The notes under the pieces were generated by a model that was given only the letters and a program-made list of their open reading frames with translations, was not told where the DNA came from and made no database searches. A program made the translations under genes and the position numbers. A stretch of DNA of 64,000 bases, taken from Phyllobacterium myrsinacearum (GTDB taxonomy: Bacteria; Pseudomonadota; Alphaproteobacteria; Rhizobiales; Rhizobiaceae). The stretch spans positions 54,950 through 118,949 of the forward strand of contig NZ_JACGXN010000015.1 in the NCBI RefSeq assembly GCF_014138285.1, given 5' to 3'. Positions 36,590-46,804 of this stretch are shown here, piece after piece (the stretch's first letter is position 1; each line of letters opens with the position of its first letter).

Positions 36590-38010
36590 CAGATTTCTTC
36601 CTTGGCAGATTTTGTGCCTATCCTGCCGGCGAAAACAAACATCGTTATGTCGAGGCGGTTGTAAACGGTCAACGCCAGAACGAGCGCTTCAAACACCATC
36701 GAGGCAGCCGTGGCACACGCGGCGCCTGCAAGGCCGTATAGTGGTATCATAACAATGCTGAGGCAAATATTAACGACGAGGGTCACAGCATACACGACGG
36801 CACAGATCTTCTGTTTGCCCGCCATATTGAGCAGGCTTTCGGCCGGGCCGACAGAGGCGCGGGCCACCACGCCGATCACCATGATGAACAAAAGCGGATA
36901 GCCTTCGGTGAATTGTGCGCCGAATAGCCATAACAGCGGCTTACCCAAGATGAGCAGGACAATAGCCATTGCCAGCGACGGCCAGAATGTCCAGCGCGCC
37001 GTATCGCGTGCAAATCTTTCAAGCTGGGTATGATCAAAATTCTGCATCAGCTCGGCATAGCGCTGAGCAGCGCCCGCCTTTACCGAAAAATAGACGAAGT
37101 GAACCAGAGCGAGAAGTTTGACCGTTGCATAGTAGGTCGCCACCTTGTCCGGCTCCATGTAACGACCGACCATCAGCACATCGGCATTGGTGAGGAGGAA
37201 GAAGAATCCCTCAACGAGAAAAATCGGCAGGGATACGACAAACCAGTCCTTGAAATAAATGGCTCTCGGCCCTTGCGGCACCACGGCCTTGAAGCGCTCG
37301 CAAACGATATAGAGCTGAAACAGCGATGTCAGATAGGTCGCGGCAATGGCGGAGCAGATAGCTGTCATTGCCGTGGGAGCAAGCCCGGCAAGGTGGGCAA
37401 CACTCATCACGCCAAGGGTCAGGACCGGGCGGATGATATATGTCGGGGTGAGGGCAACCAGCACCCAGGATCGCGACCGGGCGGTACCGTCAAGAGTATC
37501 GCCGAGCGCAATCATGGGAAGACATATCAGCCCGACAAGGAACGGTGCGACGTAGTAGATTTCGATCCGGTCGCGCAATGCGTAGATCACGAGCGCGCCG
37601 ACGAGCGCGATACATGTTGTGACGCTTACGGCAAAAGCCTTGCTCGTGAAAAGGATGCCGCGCAAATGATCGTACTGCTTGCGCTCCAGATATTCGGGCA
37701 CGAAGCGGATGACTGTAGTCTGGAAGCCCAGACAGGACAGATTGCCGAGGATAACGACCGTTACCCATACGAGCACGAAAATACCGTATTCGAACGGGCC
37801 CATCCAGCGGGCGAATATGACCTGGGATACGAGTGCGATACCGGCGCTGACCACGCGGACGAGGAACGCGATAAGGGAAACGCGCTGCGCTACGGCATGC
37901 TCGTTCGAGCCGTCAAGCATCTGATCCAGGCGTGACAACCAGGGATTAAGGCGCAGTGACAGCTTTTCTGGCAAAAATCGGTCTGCAGCTTTTACCGCAG
38001 AAAATCGCAC
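36589..38010 (-). CDS. Oligosaccharide/lipid-carrier flippase (MOP superfamily)
   Basis: 473 residues from a GTG at 38010, whose ribosome-binding site is weak; the nearest ATG, at residue 31, would remove part of the N-terminus. Fourteen hydrophobic segments from about 47 to 460, in the PST/Wzx pattern (SLIAFLVRVVSAGIALVSQVIFARWMGPFEYG). Moves undecaprenyl-linked saccharides or related lipids across the inner membrane. Coupled to the acyltransferase, implying a saccharide-modifying pair; no glycosyltransferase lies nearby, so it is not a full polysaccharide cluster. Confidence 0.88.
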   Translation of the reverse strand: MRFSAVKAADRFLPEKLSLRLNPWLSRLDQMLDGSNEHAVAQRVSLIAFLVRVVSAGIALVSQVIFARWMGPFEYGIFVLVWVTVVILGNLSCLGFQTTVIRFVPEYLERKQYDHLRGILFTSKAFAVSVTTCIALVGALVIYALRDRIEIYYVAPFLVGLICLPMIALGDTLDGTARSRSWVLVALTPTYIIRPVLTLGVMSVAHLAGLAPTAMTAICSAIAATYLTSLFQLYIVCERFKAVVPQGPRAIYFKDWFVVSLPIFLVEGFFFLLTNADVLMVGRYMEPDKVATYYATVKLLALVHFVYFSVKAGAAQRYAELMQNFDHTQLERFARDTARWTFWPSLAMAIVLLILGKPLLWLFGAQFTEGYPLLFIMVIGVVARASVGPAESLLNMAGKQKICAVVYAVTLVVNICLSIVMIPLYGLAGAACATAASMVFEALVLALTVYNRLDITMFVFAGRIGTKSAKEEI

Positions 38011-38108
38011 TAGCAGCCCCCACTCGTTTACAACTCAAGGAGTTATATTTCGTAAACCTTTAAAAACGGTTCGGCCAGATCGAGAGTTGCAAAGGTTCTG
38101 AAAAATGC

Positions 38109-38138
38109 AAAAGGCCGCGTCGTGAGACGCGGCCTTTT
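38109..38138 (-). terminator. Rho-independent terminator of secA
   Basis: A perfect 13-base stem (38109-38121 with 38126-38138; arm AAAAGGCCGCGTC) with loop GTGA. Read leftwards it ends in TTTT, ten bases below the secA stop codon. Confidence 0.9.
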
Positions 38139-38147
38139 GATTTGATG

Positions 38148-40865
38148 TCAGGCGAACGAGCCGTGACAATGCTTGTATTTTTTGCCCGATCCGCATGGGC
38201 AGGCCTCGTTGCGGCCGATCTTCCCCCAGGTACTCGGATTGTTCGGATCGCGCTCGGCCGGATCCACAACGCGCTGGTCTTCCAACACGGCAGTATCGCC
38301 GAAGGCATCCTCACCGGTCAGGCCGTCGAAATGATGACCTTCCATCGGCGGCAATTCAGGCGCCGGTGCATCGGCTGCTTCGCGTACGATCTCAACACGC
38401 ATCAGCTGTGTGGTCACGTTCTGACGCAGATTGGTCAGCATGGTCTGGAAGAGTTCGAAGCCTTCCGTTTTGTACTCGTTGAGCGGATCGCGCTGTGCGT
38501 AGCCACGGAAGCCGACAACCGAACGCAGATGATCGAGATTGACCAGATGCTCACGCCACAGCGCATCCATTGTCTGCAGGATGACCGATTTTTCGACATA
38601 GGCCATGATTTCGGGTCCGAACCGTTCAGCACGGTCAGCAGCAGCCTTCTCGACAGCTTCAAACAGCCGCTCGCGCAGATCTTCCGGTGCGATATTGTCT
38701 TCGTTCGCCCATTCAGTGATCGGGAGATCGAGATTGAGGATGGTGCGGATATCCTCATCCAACTGCTTCACAGTCCACTGTTCGGCATAGGCGCCTTCAG
38801 GGGCATGGCGCTGGATCAGATCATCCACGACATCTTCGCGCATTTCTGCGGTGGTCTGGCTCAGATCCGTTCCGTCCATGAGTTCGAGACGCTGTTCGAA
38901 GATCACCTTGCGCTGATCATTCATCACGTCATCATACTTCAGAAGATTCTTGCGGATGTCGAAGTTGCGGGCTTCAACCTTCTTCTGTGCCTTCTCCAGA
39001 GCCTTGTTGATCCAGGGATGGACGATGGCCTCGTCTTCCTTGAGACCCAGCTTCTGCAGCATGCCGTCCATGCGCTCGGAACCGAAAATACGCATCAGAT
39101 CATCCTGCAGCGACAGGAAGAACTTTGAACGGCCCGGATCGCCCTGACGGCCGGAACGTCCACGCAGCTGATTGTCGATACGGCGGCTTTCGTGACGTTC
39201 TGTTGCCAGAACGTAGAGACCGCCAGCGGCAAGCGCCTTTTCTTTCAAGCGCGCGATATCATCGCGGATAGCCGCTTCCTTGGACTTGCGCTCTTCGCCT
39301 TCGGGCATGTCTGCAAGCTCATGCTTGACGCGCATCTCGAGATTGCCGCCGAGCTGAATGTCGGTACCGCGGCCAGCCATGTTCGTTGCAATGGTGATGG
39401 CACCGGGGACACCTGCCTGAGCTACGATATAGGCTTCCTGCTCGTGGTAGCGGGCATTGAGGACCTGGAAGTCTTTGAAGCCTTCCTTGCGCAGACGTTC
39501 GGCCAGCTGTTCCGATTTCTCAATCGATGTCGTGCCGACGAGAACCGGCTGACCTTTGGCGCGCGCTTCGTGGATATCGCGAACGATCGCCTTGTATTTT
39601 TCCTCGACAGTCCGGTAGACCTCATCATCCTCGTCAATACGCATGACAGGGTTGTTGGTCGGAATTTCCGTGACCTCAAGGCCATAAATATTGCCGAACT
39701 CTTCCGCTTCGGTCGAAGCCGTACCGGTCATGCCGGCCAGCTTCTTGTACATGCGGAAGTAATTCTGGAAGGTGATCGAGGCCAGCGTCTGGTTTTCCGG
39801 CTGGATTGTCACGTGTTCCTTGGCTTCCAGTGCCTGGTGCAGGCCTTCCGAGAAACGGCGGCCCGGCATCATACGCCCGGTGAACTCATCGATAATGACG
39901 ATTTCATCATTGCGGACGATATAGTCCTTGTCGCGCTGGAACAGCTTGTGCGCACGCAACGCGTTGTTGACGTGGTGAACCACGGCAACATTCTCGATGT
40001 CGTAAAGTCCTTCACCCTTCAGGTGGCCGGCAGCCGCAAGAAGGTTCTCGAGCTTCTCCGTGCCTTCTTCGGTGAAGATTGCAGTTTTCTGCTTCTCATC
40101 GATTTCGTAGTCGGCCGGTTCAAGCGGCAGAATGAACGTATCGATAAGGTTGTAGAAATCCGAACGGTCATCGAGCGGACCCGAAATGATCAGCGGCGTG
40201 CGGGCCTCATCAACCAGGATCGAGTCAACTTCGTCGACGATCGCGTAATTGTGACCGCGCTGTACCATCTGGGCGCGCTCATACTTCATATTATCACGCA
40301 GATAATCGAAGCCGAGCTCGTTGTTGGTGGCGTAAGTGATGTCGGCGGCATAAGCGGTGCTGCGTTCTTCGTCATCAAGGCCGTGGACGATAATGCCATA
40401 GCTGAGGCCGAGGAAGTTGTAGAGCTGGCCCATCCATTGCGCATCGCGGCTGGCGAGATAGTCGTTGACTGTGACGACGTGAACCCCCTTGCCTTCAAGC
40501 GCATTGAGATAAACCGGCAAGGTCGCAACAAGCGTCTTGCCTTCGCCGGTGCGCATTTCCGAGATGCCGCCGCCGTGCAGAACCATGCCGCCGATCAGCT
40601 GGACATCGAAGGGGCGCATGCCGAGAACGCGCTTGGCTGCTTCACGCACAACGGCAAAAGCCGGTACAAGCAGGTCATCAAGCTTGGTTCCGCTGGCAAG
40701 GCTGGCACGGAATTCCGCTGTCTTTGCCTTCAATTGTTCGTCAGTGAGAGACGAAATTTCAGCCTCGAGCGCATTGATCTCATCAACGCGCGGCCTGAAG
40801 CCTTTGACACGACGCTCATTGGAAGAGCCGAAAATCTTGCGGGCGAGGCCGCCGAAACTGACCAT
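38148..40865 (-). CDS. secA: Preprotein translocase ATPase SecA
   Basis: 905 residues. Motor of the Sec pathway at the inner membrane. Walker A MRTGEGKT (about 104-111), the [18 protein letters not shown]-type box, [13 protein letters not shown], and helicase motifs with [14 protein letters not shown] and [11 protein letters not shown] are intact. C-terminal zinc (SEC-C) site [17 protein letters not shown] is present, which binds SecB and ribosomes. Good AGAGGA ribosome-binding site. Divergent from the periplasmic PPIase gene, a client-processing partner. Confidence 0.97.
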   Translation of the reverse strand: MVSFGGLARKIFGSSNERRVKGFRPRVDEINALEAEISSLTDEQLKAKTAEFRASLASGTKLDDLLVPAFAVVREAAKRVLGMRPFDVQLIGGMVLHGGGISEMRTGEGKTLVATLPVYLNALEGKGVHVVTVNDYLASRDAQWMGQLYNFLGLSYGIIVHGLDDEERSTAYAADITYATNNELGFDYLRDNMKYERAQMVQRGHNYAIVDEVDSILVDEARTPLIISGPLDDRSDFYNLIDTFILPLEPADYEIDEKQKTAIFTEEGTEKLENLLAAAGHLKGEGLYDIENVAVVHHVNNALRAHKLFQRDKDYIVRNDEIVIIDEFTGRMMPGRRFSEGLHQALEAKEHVTIQPENQTLASITFQNYFRMYKKLAGMTGTASTEAEEFGNIYGLEVTEIPTNNPVMRIDEDDEVYRTVEEKYKAIVRDIHEARAKGQPVLVGTTSIEKSEQLAERLRKEGFKDFQVLNARYHEQEAYIVAQAGVPGAITIATNMAGRGTDIQLGGNLEMRVKHELADMPEGEERKSKEAAIRDDIARLKEKALAAGGLYVLATERHESRRIDNQLRGRSGRQGDPGRSKFFLSLQDDLMRIFGSERMDGMLQKLGLKEDEAIVHPWINKALEKAQKKVEARNFDIRKNLLKYDDVMNDQRKVIFEQRLELMDGTDLSQTTAEMREDVVDDLIQRHAPEGAYAEQWTVKQLDEDIRTILNLDLPITEWANEDNIAPEDLRERLFEAVEKAAADRAERFGPEIMAYVEKSVILQTMDALWREHLVNLDHLRSVVGFRGYAQRDPLNEYKTEGFELFQTMLTNLRQNVTTQLMRVEIVREAADAPAPELPPMEGHHFDGLTGEDAFGDTAVLEDQRVVDPAERDPNNPSTWGKIGRNEACPCGSGKKYKHCHGSFA

Positions 40866-41132
40866 CCCTGGTCCTCTCTTGTTCGTTTCGCTAGGAAAAC
40901 CTAGCTTTTAGGGTCCGAAGCCCAGCATGGAGAATGCCTGATACAATACGGACACCGAGTCAAATGTATAAGCCTATCGGCTGCCAAGCTATCTGGACGC
41001 AAAGCCGATGGACAGATAAGAGGGGGCTCGAATGATGTCAATGTTGAAGCAGCAAACCGTTGATCGCTTCGTTTAGGCAAAATTCTGCCGTAATCATAGC
41101 CCGTACCGGTCCTCCCAAGGAGAAATTGACCT

Positions 41133-42053
41133 ATGAACCAATTCCGTAAAACCCTTTCATTGATGACTGCTGCTGTATTGTTGACCGGTGTTTCTTCCGT
41201 GGCGATGGCCCAGGATGCCGGAAAAACGGAAGCTCCCAAGGCGGACGCGCCCAAAGCAGAAGCTGCGAAGGTCGATCCCAACAAGGTACTTGCCACCATT
41301 AATGGTGACAAGATCACGTCAAAGGACGTTGACCAGATCTCCGCTGATCTTGACCCGCAGTTTGCACGTCTGCCTGATGATCAGCGTCGTTTGGCCGCTC
41401 TGGCTGCTATTATCGATATCAAGGCACTCGCTGCCAAGGCGGAAGCCGAAAAGCTTGATGACACGCCTGAGTTCAAGGCACGCATGCAGTTTCTGAAAGA
41501 TCGTGCCCTGCACAATGATTTCTTCAAGCAGCAGGTTGTCGACAAGATCAGCGATGCTGATGTGCGTGCCCGTTATGACAAGGAAATGGCGGCAATGCCG
41601 CCGCAGAACGAAGTTCGTGCCCGTCATATTCTGGTAAAGACAAAAGAAGAAGCTGAAGCGATCATCAAGCAGCTTGATGGCGGTGCATCCTTCGAAGATG
41701 TTGCCAAGGCCAAGTCAACCGACGGTTCGGCGGCACAGGGTGGCGATCTCGGCTACTTCGCGGCCGGACAGATGGTTCCGGAATTCGAAAAGGCAGCCAT
41801 GGCGCTTGACGTCGGAAAATACACCAAGGAACCTGTCCAGACACAATTCGGCTTCCATGTCATCAAGCTGGAAGACAAGCGTGTTCAGCAGCCACCGGCA
41901 TTTGACCAGGTCAAGGATCAGGTCAAGTCCATCCTCATTCGTGAGCGCTATGTGGAGCTGGTGAAGAAGGAACGTGCCGACCTGAAGATTCAGTACACGG
42001 ATCCGGAAACAGAAAAGGCCATCAAGGCGGCAACTGATTCCCAGGAACAGTAG
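41133..42053 (+). CDS. Periplasmic parvulin-type peptidyl-prolyl isomerase
   Basis: 306 residues. Signal peptide with cleavage after AMA (about 26), an Ala/Lys/Glu-rich linker, a SurA-like N-terminal helical part, and a parvulin domain (about 161-253) starting VRARHILVKTKEEAEAI and ending FGFHVIKLED. Aids folding of outer-membrane and periplasmic proteins. Strong AAGGAGA ribosome-binding site. Divergent from secA, the gene order found in relatives. The length and single parvulin domain separate it from SurA (two parvulin domains). Confidence 0.92.
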   Translation: MNQFRKTLSLMTAAVLLTGVSSVAMAQDAGKTEAPKADAPKAEAAKVDPNKVLATINGDKITSKDVDQISADLDPQFARLPDDQRRLAALAAIIDIKALAAKAEAEKLDDTPEFKARMQFLKDRALHNDFFKQQVVDKISDADVRARYDKEMAAMPPQNEVRARHILVKTKEEAEAIIKQLDGGASFEDVAKAKSTDGSAAQGGDLGYFAAGQMVPEFEKAAMALDVGKYTKEPVQTQFGFHVIKLEDKRVQQPPAFDQVKDQVKSILIRERYVELVKKERADLKIQYTDPETEKAIKAATDSQEQ

Positions 42054-42060
42054 AATTTTT

Positions 42061-42084
42061 GGCCCGGGGGGAGACCTCCGGGCC
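42061..42084 (+). terminator. Possible terminator after the PPIase gene
   Basis: GGCCCGGGGG (42061-42070) pairs with CCTCCGGGCC (42075-42084) with one mismatch. Only two Ts follow, so efficiency is doubtful. Confidence 0.4.
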
Positions 42085-42144
42085 TTGATCCCTCAAAAAA
42101 TGCGCCTGCACTGAACCTTGTCAAACACCTTTTCGAGGTAACCG

Positions 42145-43386
42145 ATGTCTACGTCTGTCTCTCCCCTGGCTCCCAAACACGTACCGGCCATGCCGGAAAT
42201 TCATGGTGTCAGAATCGCAACCGCTGAAGCCGGGATCAAGTACAAGGGCCGAACGGACGTTCTCCTTGTCGTATTCGACAAGCCCGTGGCAGTGGCAGGT
42301 GTGTTCACCCGGTCGAAATGTCCGTCGGCGGCCGTGGATTTTTGCCGCGACAGCCTGACCGGCGGTAAAGCCCGGGCGGTTGTCGTCAATTCCGGCAATG
42401 CCAATGCCTTCACCGGCAAGAAGGGCCGCGAGTCAACCAAGGCGACGGCTGCGGCAGCAGCCAAGGCAATCGGCTGCAAGCCAAGCGAGGTGTTTCTCGC
42501 CTCGACCGGCGTTATCGGTGAACCGCTGGATGCCGGCAAGTTCAGCCATTTGCTTGAAGACATGGCCAAAAGCGCCACAGCGGAACGCTGGCAGGATGCG
42601 GCCAGTGCCATCATGACAACCGATACATTCCCTAAGGTTGCAACCGAAACCGTCCTGCTCGGCGGTGTACCGGTAACCATCAACGGTATTGCCAAAGGCG
42701 CAGGCATGATCGCGCCTGACATGGCGACCATGCTGTCCTTTGTGGCCACCGATGCACCGATTGCCTCGGATATCCTGCAAAAACTCCTGTCCAAGTCGGT
42801 CGGCAAGAGCTTCAATTCCGTGACGGTCGACAGCGATACATCGACGTCGGATACGTTGTTGCTCTTTGCGACAGGTTCGGCCGCTGAACGCGGTGCCGAG
42901 CCGGTAACGAAGGAAAAGGACAAGCGCCTGAAGGCCTTTGCCAAGGCGCTCGACAAAGTTCTGAAGAGCTTGGCGCTGCAGGTGGTGCGGGACGGCGAGG
43001 GTGCCCGCAAGATGCTTGAGATCACAGTGACGGGTGCAACGTCATCCCGTTCGGCAAAGCGTATCGCGCTGTCGATTGCCAATTCACCGCTGGTCAAGAC
43101 TGCCGCTGCGGGCGAGGACGCCAACTGGGGCCGCATCGTCATGGCCGTGGGCAAGGCTGGCGAGCCCGCCGACCGTGACCGCCTTGCCATCTGGTTTGGC
43201 GATATTCGCGTGGCGCGCCATGGCGAGCGCGATCCGGACTATTCGGAAGCAGCGGCATCCGACTACATGAAAAATGAGGATATCGCCGTCAAAGTCGATA
43301 TAGGACTTGGCAAGGGCAAGGCCACTGTGTGGACCTGTGACCTCACCAAGGAATATGTGGCAATCAACGGCGACTATCGCAGCTGA
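42145..43386 (+). CDS. argJ: Bifunctional ornithine acetyltransferase / N-acetylglutamate synthase
   Basis: 413 residues. Transfers the acetyl group from N-acetylornithine to glutamate, recycling it in arginine synthesis; many ArgJ also use acetyl-CoA. It self-cleaves between Ala194 and Thr195 in [15 protein letters not shown] to give alpha and beta subunits, with Thr195 the nucleophile. [10 protein letters not shown] (82-91) and the STGVIGEPL oxyanion region are conserved. Its stop overlaps the next gene's ATG (TGATG). A companion of argH at 13.7 kb. Confidence 0.96.
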   Translation: MSTSVSPLAPKHVPAMPEIHGVRIATAEAGIKYKGRTDVLLVVFDKPVAVAGVFTRSKCPSAAVDFCRDSLTGGKARAVVVNSGNANAFTGKKGRESTKATAAAAAKAIGCKPSEVFLASTGVIGEPLDAGKFSHLLEDMAKSATAERWQDAASAIMTTDTFPKVATETVLLGGVPVTINGIAKGAGMIAPDMATMLSFVATDAPIASDILQKLLSKSVGKSFNSVTVDSDTSTSDTLLLFATGSAAERGAEPVTKEKDKRLKAFAKALDKVLKSLALQVVRDGEGARKMLEITVTGATSSRSAKRIALSIANSPLVKTAAAGEDANWGRIVMAVGKAGEPADRDRLAIWFGDIRVARHGERDPDYSEAAASDYMKNEDIAVKVDIGLGKGKATVWTCDLTKEYVAINGDYRS

Positions 43387-44159
43387 TGGAAATGGCCGAC
43401 AGTTCCACGCAACTCGCACCGATCAGGCAGATTGAGGCAGTCGGGTTCAGAGCCTGGCCCGCGTCCTCGGTTCATTATGACGGCAGCTGGGCTATCCGCT
43501 TGACGGCGAGCCATCCGTCCAAGCGGTTGAACTCCGTCAACCCGCTCGATCCCGGCGATACGGATAATCTGGAAGAGCGCGTCGCCCAGGCTATCAAGCG
43601 GTTCCGTGCCTGTGGCCGGCAGCCGGTGTTTCGCTTGTCGCCGCTCGCGCCAAAAGCGTTGGATGCCTATCTGGACACGCTGGGGTGGACACGGTTTGAC
43701 GAGTCGCTTGTGATGCTGGCAGATCTTGCGACGGTTGATCTCTCCGATGCAATCGACCAGATTCCGCTGCAGGACATCGGCTGGTACGTTGATGCCGCCG
43801 TGCAGGTTCAACAGGAAAATCCGGCATTGAAACCCGGTTTGCTTGAGGTCATCAGTGCCATTCGCCCGGCAAAGGGCCTGTTTGTCATTGAAGAAGGTGA
43901 CGAACCAGTTTCCACAGCGATCTGTGTGCATGACGGTGCACTGGCAGGTCTTTTCAATATTGGAACGCTGGCTGACCGCCGGCGTAAGGGATATGGGCGC
44001 ATGATCGTCAAATCGGCGATCAAATGGGCCGTGCAGCATGGCGCCAAGCGGGGCTGGCTGCAGGTGGAAGCGGACAATGCCGGGGCCATCGCGCTTTATG
44101 AGAAGATTGGATTTACCGAGGCCTACCGCTATGCCTACCGGCGGGCGCCAGAAGAATGA
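43386..44159 (+). CDS. GNAT family N-acetyltransferase
   Basis: 257 residues. The GNAT domain is C-terminal: acetyl-CoA binding loop around RRRKGYGRMIVKSAIKWA (residues about 198-216) and the LYEKIGFTEAYRYAYRR terminus; the N-terminal half is a divergent repeat-like lobe with IRLTASHPSKRLNSVNPLD. Shares one base with the argJ stop and overlaps mutT by four bases (ATGA), so all three are translated in step. Substrate unknown. Confidence 0.88.
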   Translation: MEMADSSTQLAPIRQIEAVGFRAWPASSVHYDGSWAIRLTASHPSKRLNSVNPLDPGDTDNLEERVAQAIKRFRACGRQPVFRLSPLAPKALDAYLDTLGWTRFDESLVMLADLATVDLSDAIDQIPLQDIGWYVDAAVQVQQENPALKPGLLEVISAIRPAKGLFVIEEGDEPVSTAICVHDGALAGLFNIGTLADRRRKGYGRMIVKSAIKWAVQHGAKRGWLQVEADNAGAIALYEKIGFTEAYRYAYRRAPEE

Positions 44160-44572
44160 GTGACGCTCCGAAACACCCTTTGCTGCTGGTGACGGCCTGT
44201 GCCCTTGTCGATGCTGACGGGCGGGTGCTGCTCACCCAGCGGCCGGAAGGCAAATCGCTGGCCGGGCTATGGGAGTTCCCCGGCGGCAAGGTTGAACCCG
44301 GCGAGACGCCCGAAGAAAGCCTGATCCGGGAGTTGCAGGAAGAACTGGGAATCACGGTCAAACCGGCATGCCTTGCGCCGCTGACCTTTGCCAGTTTTAC
44401 CTATGAGAAATTCCATCTGCTGATGCCATTGTTCATCTGCCGCCGCTATGAGGGTATTCCGCGCTCCATGGAAGGTCAGGTGTTGAAATGGGTGCGCCCG
44501 AAAGACATGCGCGATTATCCCATGCCACCGGCCGATATCCCGCTTATTCCCTTCTTGATAGATCTTCTCTGA
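44156..44572 (+). CDS. mutT: MutT-type nucleoside triphosphate pyrophosphohydrolase
   Basis: 138 residues. The complete Nudix box GX5EX7REUXEEXGU is at 44-66 (GKVEPGE...RELQEELGI). MutT hydrolyses 8-oxo-dGTP and prevents A:T to C:G transversions. GLWEFPGGK before the box is the MutT subgroup signature. Start overlaps the GNAT stop. The genes argJ-GNAT-mutT form a tightly packed operon. Confidence 0.92.
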   Translation: MSDAPKHPLLLVTACALVDADGRVLLTQRPEGKSLAGLWEFPGGKVEPGETPEESLIRELQEELGITVKPACLAPLTFASFTYEKFHLLMPLFICRRYEGIPRSMEGQVLKWVRPKDMRDYPMPPADIPLIPFLIDLL

Positions 44573-44686
44573 CCGACAAACGTGGTTAAGATTTCATCAC
44601 CGCGAAATTAACCCAAATCGTTAATCGATCCTTCACGCGAATGGGCGACTTTTAGTCAATTCCGGATCAATTTTTCCAGGTGGGGC

Positions 44687-45007
44687 ATGGGTTATAAATT
44701 CGACAATCTCGACGATGCTTCGGCACAGACACGGACATTTCTGGGTGCAGGAACAGGCGTCCTGCGCATAACCCTGCTGTTCGGATCTGCTGCGATCGCA
44801 CTCGCGCTGGTTGTCGCTCCGCTTGCAGACCGCAAGTCGAAATCCGTGGTCGACTACGCTTCGAGCAAATCGATTGATGAGATGTCGACGGGCTCGATCA
44901 AAAAAGCTGCACCAAGCGAATATACGATCCGCCGCAGCGTCTTGCAGAAATCGCCCACGTCCGTGTGCATTATCAACAGCGACGGCAGCAAAAGCGGCGA
45001 CTGCTGA
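44687..45007 (+). CDS. Hypothetical single-span membrane protein
   Basis: 106 residues. One helix (about 26-47) follows a short cytoplasmic head (MGYKFDNLDDASAQTRTFLG); the extracytoplasmic tail (about 48-106) carries SKSIDEMSTGSIKKA and two cysteines (CIINSDGSKSGDC, a likely disulfide). Ribosome-binding site AGGTGGGG. Similar small proteins occur in Rhizobiales without known role. Three TTAA motifs lie upstream (see findings). It ends nine bases from the convergent methyltransferase gene. Confidence 0.65.
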   Translation: MGYKFDNLDDASAQTRTFLGAGTGVLRITLLFGSAAIALALVVAPLADRKSKSVVDYASSKSIDEMSTGSIKKAAPSEYTIRRSVLQKSPTSVCIINSDGSKSGDC

Positions 45008-45016
45008 GCCCGCAGG

Positions 45017-45907
45017 CTATTTCTTTTCCAGCGTTTCGACATCTTTGAGGAAATCGGCGAGCGACGCCTTGGCCGAGCCCGGTTTCAGCGGCTTCTGCTG
45101 CGATTCATGCGCAGCCCATCCGGACATCCAGATGAATGAAAAGGTTGCCCTGATGCGACCGTCCGGATCGCTGAAGCGTTCCGCGTAGATTTCAGCCGCC
45201 CGCATGAAAAACCGGCGCGTGAGCGGTTTGCGCGAGCGGCCAAGCAGAATATTCTGCATGCCCATGGCCCGCAAATCCCGCATCAGCGCAAAGAGGGAAT
45301 CGTAGCGTACTGTGTAGGTTTCGATATCCGTGACGGGCAGGGTAAAGCCCGCACGCTGCAGCAGACCGCCGACATCGCGTACATCGGCAAAGGGGGCAAC
45401 ACGGGGCGAGGCGCCGCCGCTTATTTCGCTTTCGGTGGCGAGCAGGACCTCGCGCAATTCCGTCAGGGTAGCTTCGCCAGCCATGGCCCCGAGGAACAGG
45501 CCATCCGGCTTCAGCGCACGCCTGATCTGCAGGAGCGTCCCGGGCGTGTCGTTGGTCAGGTGCAGCGACAGGAGCGAAACAATCAGACCGGTGCTCGCCG
45601 GTTTCAGGGGCAGGATTTCCTCATCGGCAACGACGGACGGAAAAGCGCTGTCGAGAAAACGGGCATCCTGTTCAACGCGAATGATGGTCTGTGCCTTGCC
45701 GGAGCGCGCGATCGCCTTTGCCGCCAGTCCCGTGTGGCTGGCAAGATCAACGGCGACGTCAAAACTGCGCTCGACGGCGGAGAGGCGGTCTTCCAGATCG
45801 TCAGCGGCGCGGGCAAGCAGGAAATCGCCGGTCATCCCATGTTGCTGCAGCGCGCGCACGCGCCTTTGCCGAAGCAGATTACGATCGAAGATCTTGTGCT
45901 GATCCAT
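45017..45907 (-). CDS. Methyltransferase of the BioC/NDUFAF5-like group
   Basis: 296 residues. The layout resembles NDUFAF5 and BioC: LRQRRVRAL, motif I region VAVDLASHTGLAAKAI (52-67), GLIVSLLSLHLTNDTPGTLLQIRRALKPDGLFLGAM and a C-terminal Arg/Phe-rich RFFMRAAEIY. Motif I is degenerate: canonical members have DxGxGxG, here D-L-A-S-H-T-G. It may be a hydroxylase-like or non-classical member. Divergent from comF; role in respiratory-chain assembly is possible by analogy only. Confidence 0.8.
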   Translation of the reverse strand: MDQHKIFDRNLLRQRRVRALQQHGMTGDFLLARAADDLEDRLSAVERSFDVAVDLASHTGLAAKAIARSGKAQTIIRVEQDARFLDSAFPSVVADEEILPLKPASTGLIVSLLSLHLTNDTPGTLLQIRRALKPDGLFLGAMAGEATLTELREVLLATESEISGGASPRVAPFADVRDVGGLLQRAGFTLPVTDIETYTVRYDSLFALMRDLRAMGMQNILLGRSRKPLTRRFFMRAAEIYAERFSDPDGRIRATFSFIWMSGWAAHESQQKPLKPGSAKASLADFLKDVETLEKK

Positions 45908-45971
45908 TCCGAATTTCTCTGATCAATGTATAGTTCTACCCGCTAAATGCGTCGCCCCGGATGGAATTGCA

Positions 45972-46727
45972 ATGGAAACTGCCCGCGCTTTTGCGCGCAT
46001 CATGACAAATCGCCTGTTCATGCTGCTGTTCCCGCCAACGTGTGCGGAATGCCAGAGCCTTGTCTCCCAGCCGGGAAGCCTTTGCGCGGCCTGCTGGTCA
46101 AAAGTGCGTTTTATCGAGAAGCCCTATTGTCCGGTGCTTGGCATTCCCTTCAGTCATGATCTCGGTGCGGACATTCTGTCGGCCGAGGCCATAGCCGATC
46201 CGCCGCCGTTTCACCGTGCCCGGTCCGTTGCCGTCTATGAGGGGGCAATCAGTACGATGGTTCACCGGCTGAAATACAGCGACCGGACTGATCTTGGTCC
46301 CTGGATGGCGGGGTGGATGGCGCGCGCGGGCAGCGAATTGCTGGCCGAATGCGATGTCATCGTGCCTGTGCCGCTGCATATGCGGCGCTTCTGGTTCCGC
46401 CGGTTCAATCAATCTGCCGAACTCGCCCGCCATCTCGGCAGAATCAGCGGCAAGCCGTTTGAACCCGGTGCATTAAAGCGCATCAAACCGACCCGGCAGC
46501 AGGTCGGGCTTGGGCACAATGAACGTACAGCCAATGTCAGAGGCGCGTTCAAGGTGCTGGAAAGTCAGGATATCAAGGTGCGCGGACGCAATGTTCTTCT
46601 GATCGATGATGTCTACACAACCGGGGCCACGGTGAAGGCTGCAACGCGCGCCCTGCTGCGCGGCGGCGCTTCCAGGGTCGATGTCTTGACCTTCGGACGG
46701 GTTCTGTCGAAAGAATTATCCGTCTAA
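45972..46727 (+). CDS. ComF family phosphoribosyltransferase-like protein
   Basis: 251 residues. An N-terminal zinc site CAECQS...CAACW (about 18-44) precedes a phosphoribosyltransferase fold with the PRPP motif VLLIDDVYTTGATVKA near 212-227. ComF takes part in DNA uptake in competent bacteria, but many alphaproteobacteria have it without known competence. Begins the rightward run comF-grxC-nitrilase-DUF1178. Confidence 0.9.
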   Translation: METARAFARIMTNRLFMLLFPPTCAECQSLVSQPGSLCAACWSKVRFIEKPYCPVLGIPFSHDLGADILSAEAIADPPPFHRARSVAVYEGAISTMVHRLKYSDRTDLGPWMAGWMARAGSELLAECDVIVPVPLHMRRFWFRRFNQSAELARHLGRISGKPFEPGALKRIKPTRQQVGLGHNERTANVRGAFKVLESQDIKVRGRNVLLIDDVYTTGATVKAATRALLRGGASRVDVLTFGRVLSKELSV

Positions 46728-46804
46728 CAGGTGTTTTGCAGAAAAAACGGGTCTTTGCGCTTTGAATGCGCGTGCTTATATAGATCACATATCGGAGTAT
46801 GATG

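Noticed and set aside
39192..40904. 570-codon open frame antisense to secA
   Set aside because: Shadow of secA: no recognisable domain, no ribosome-binding site, and secA is beyond doubt.
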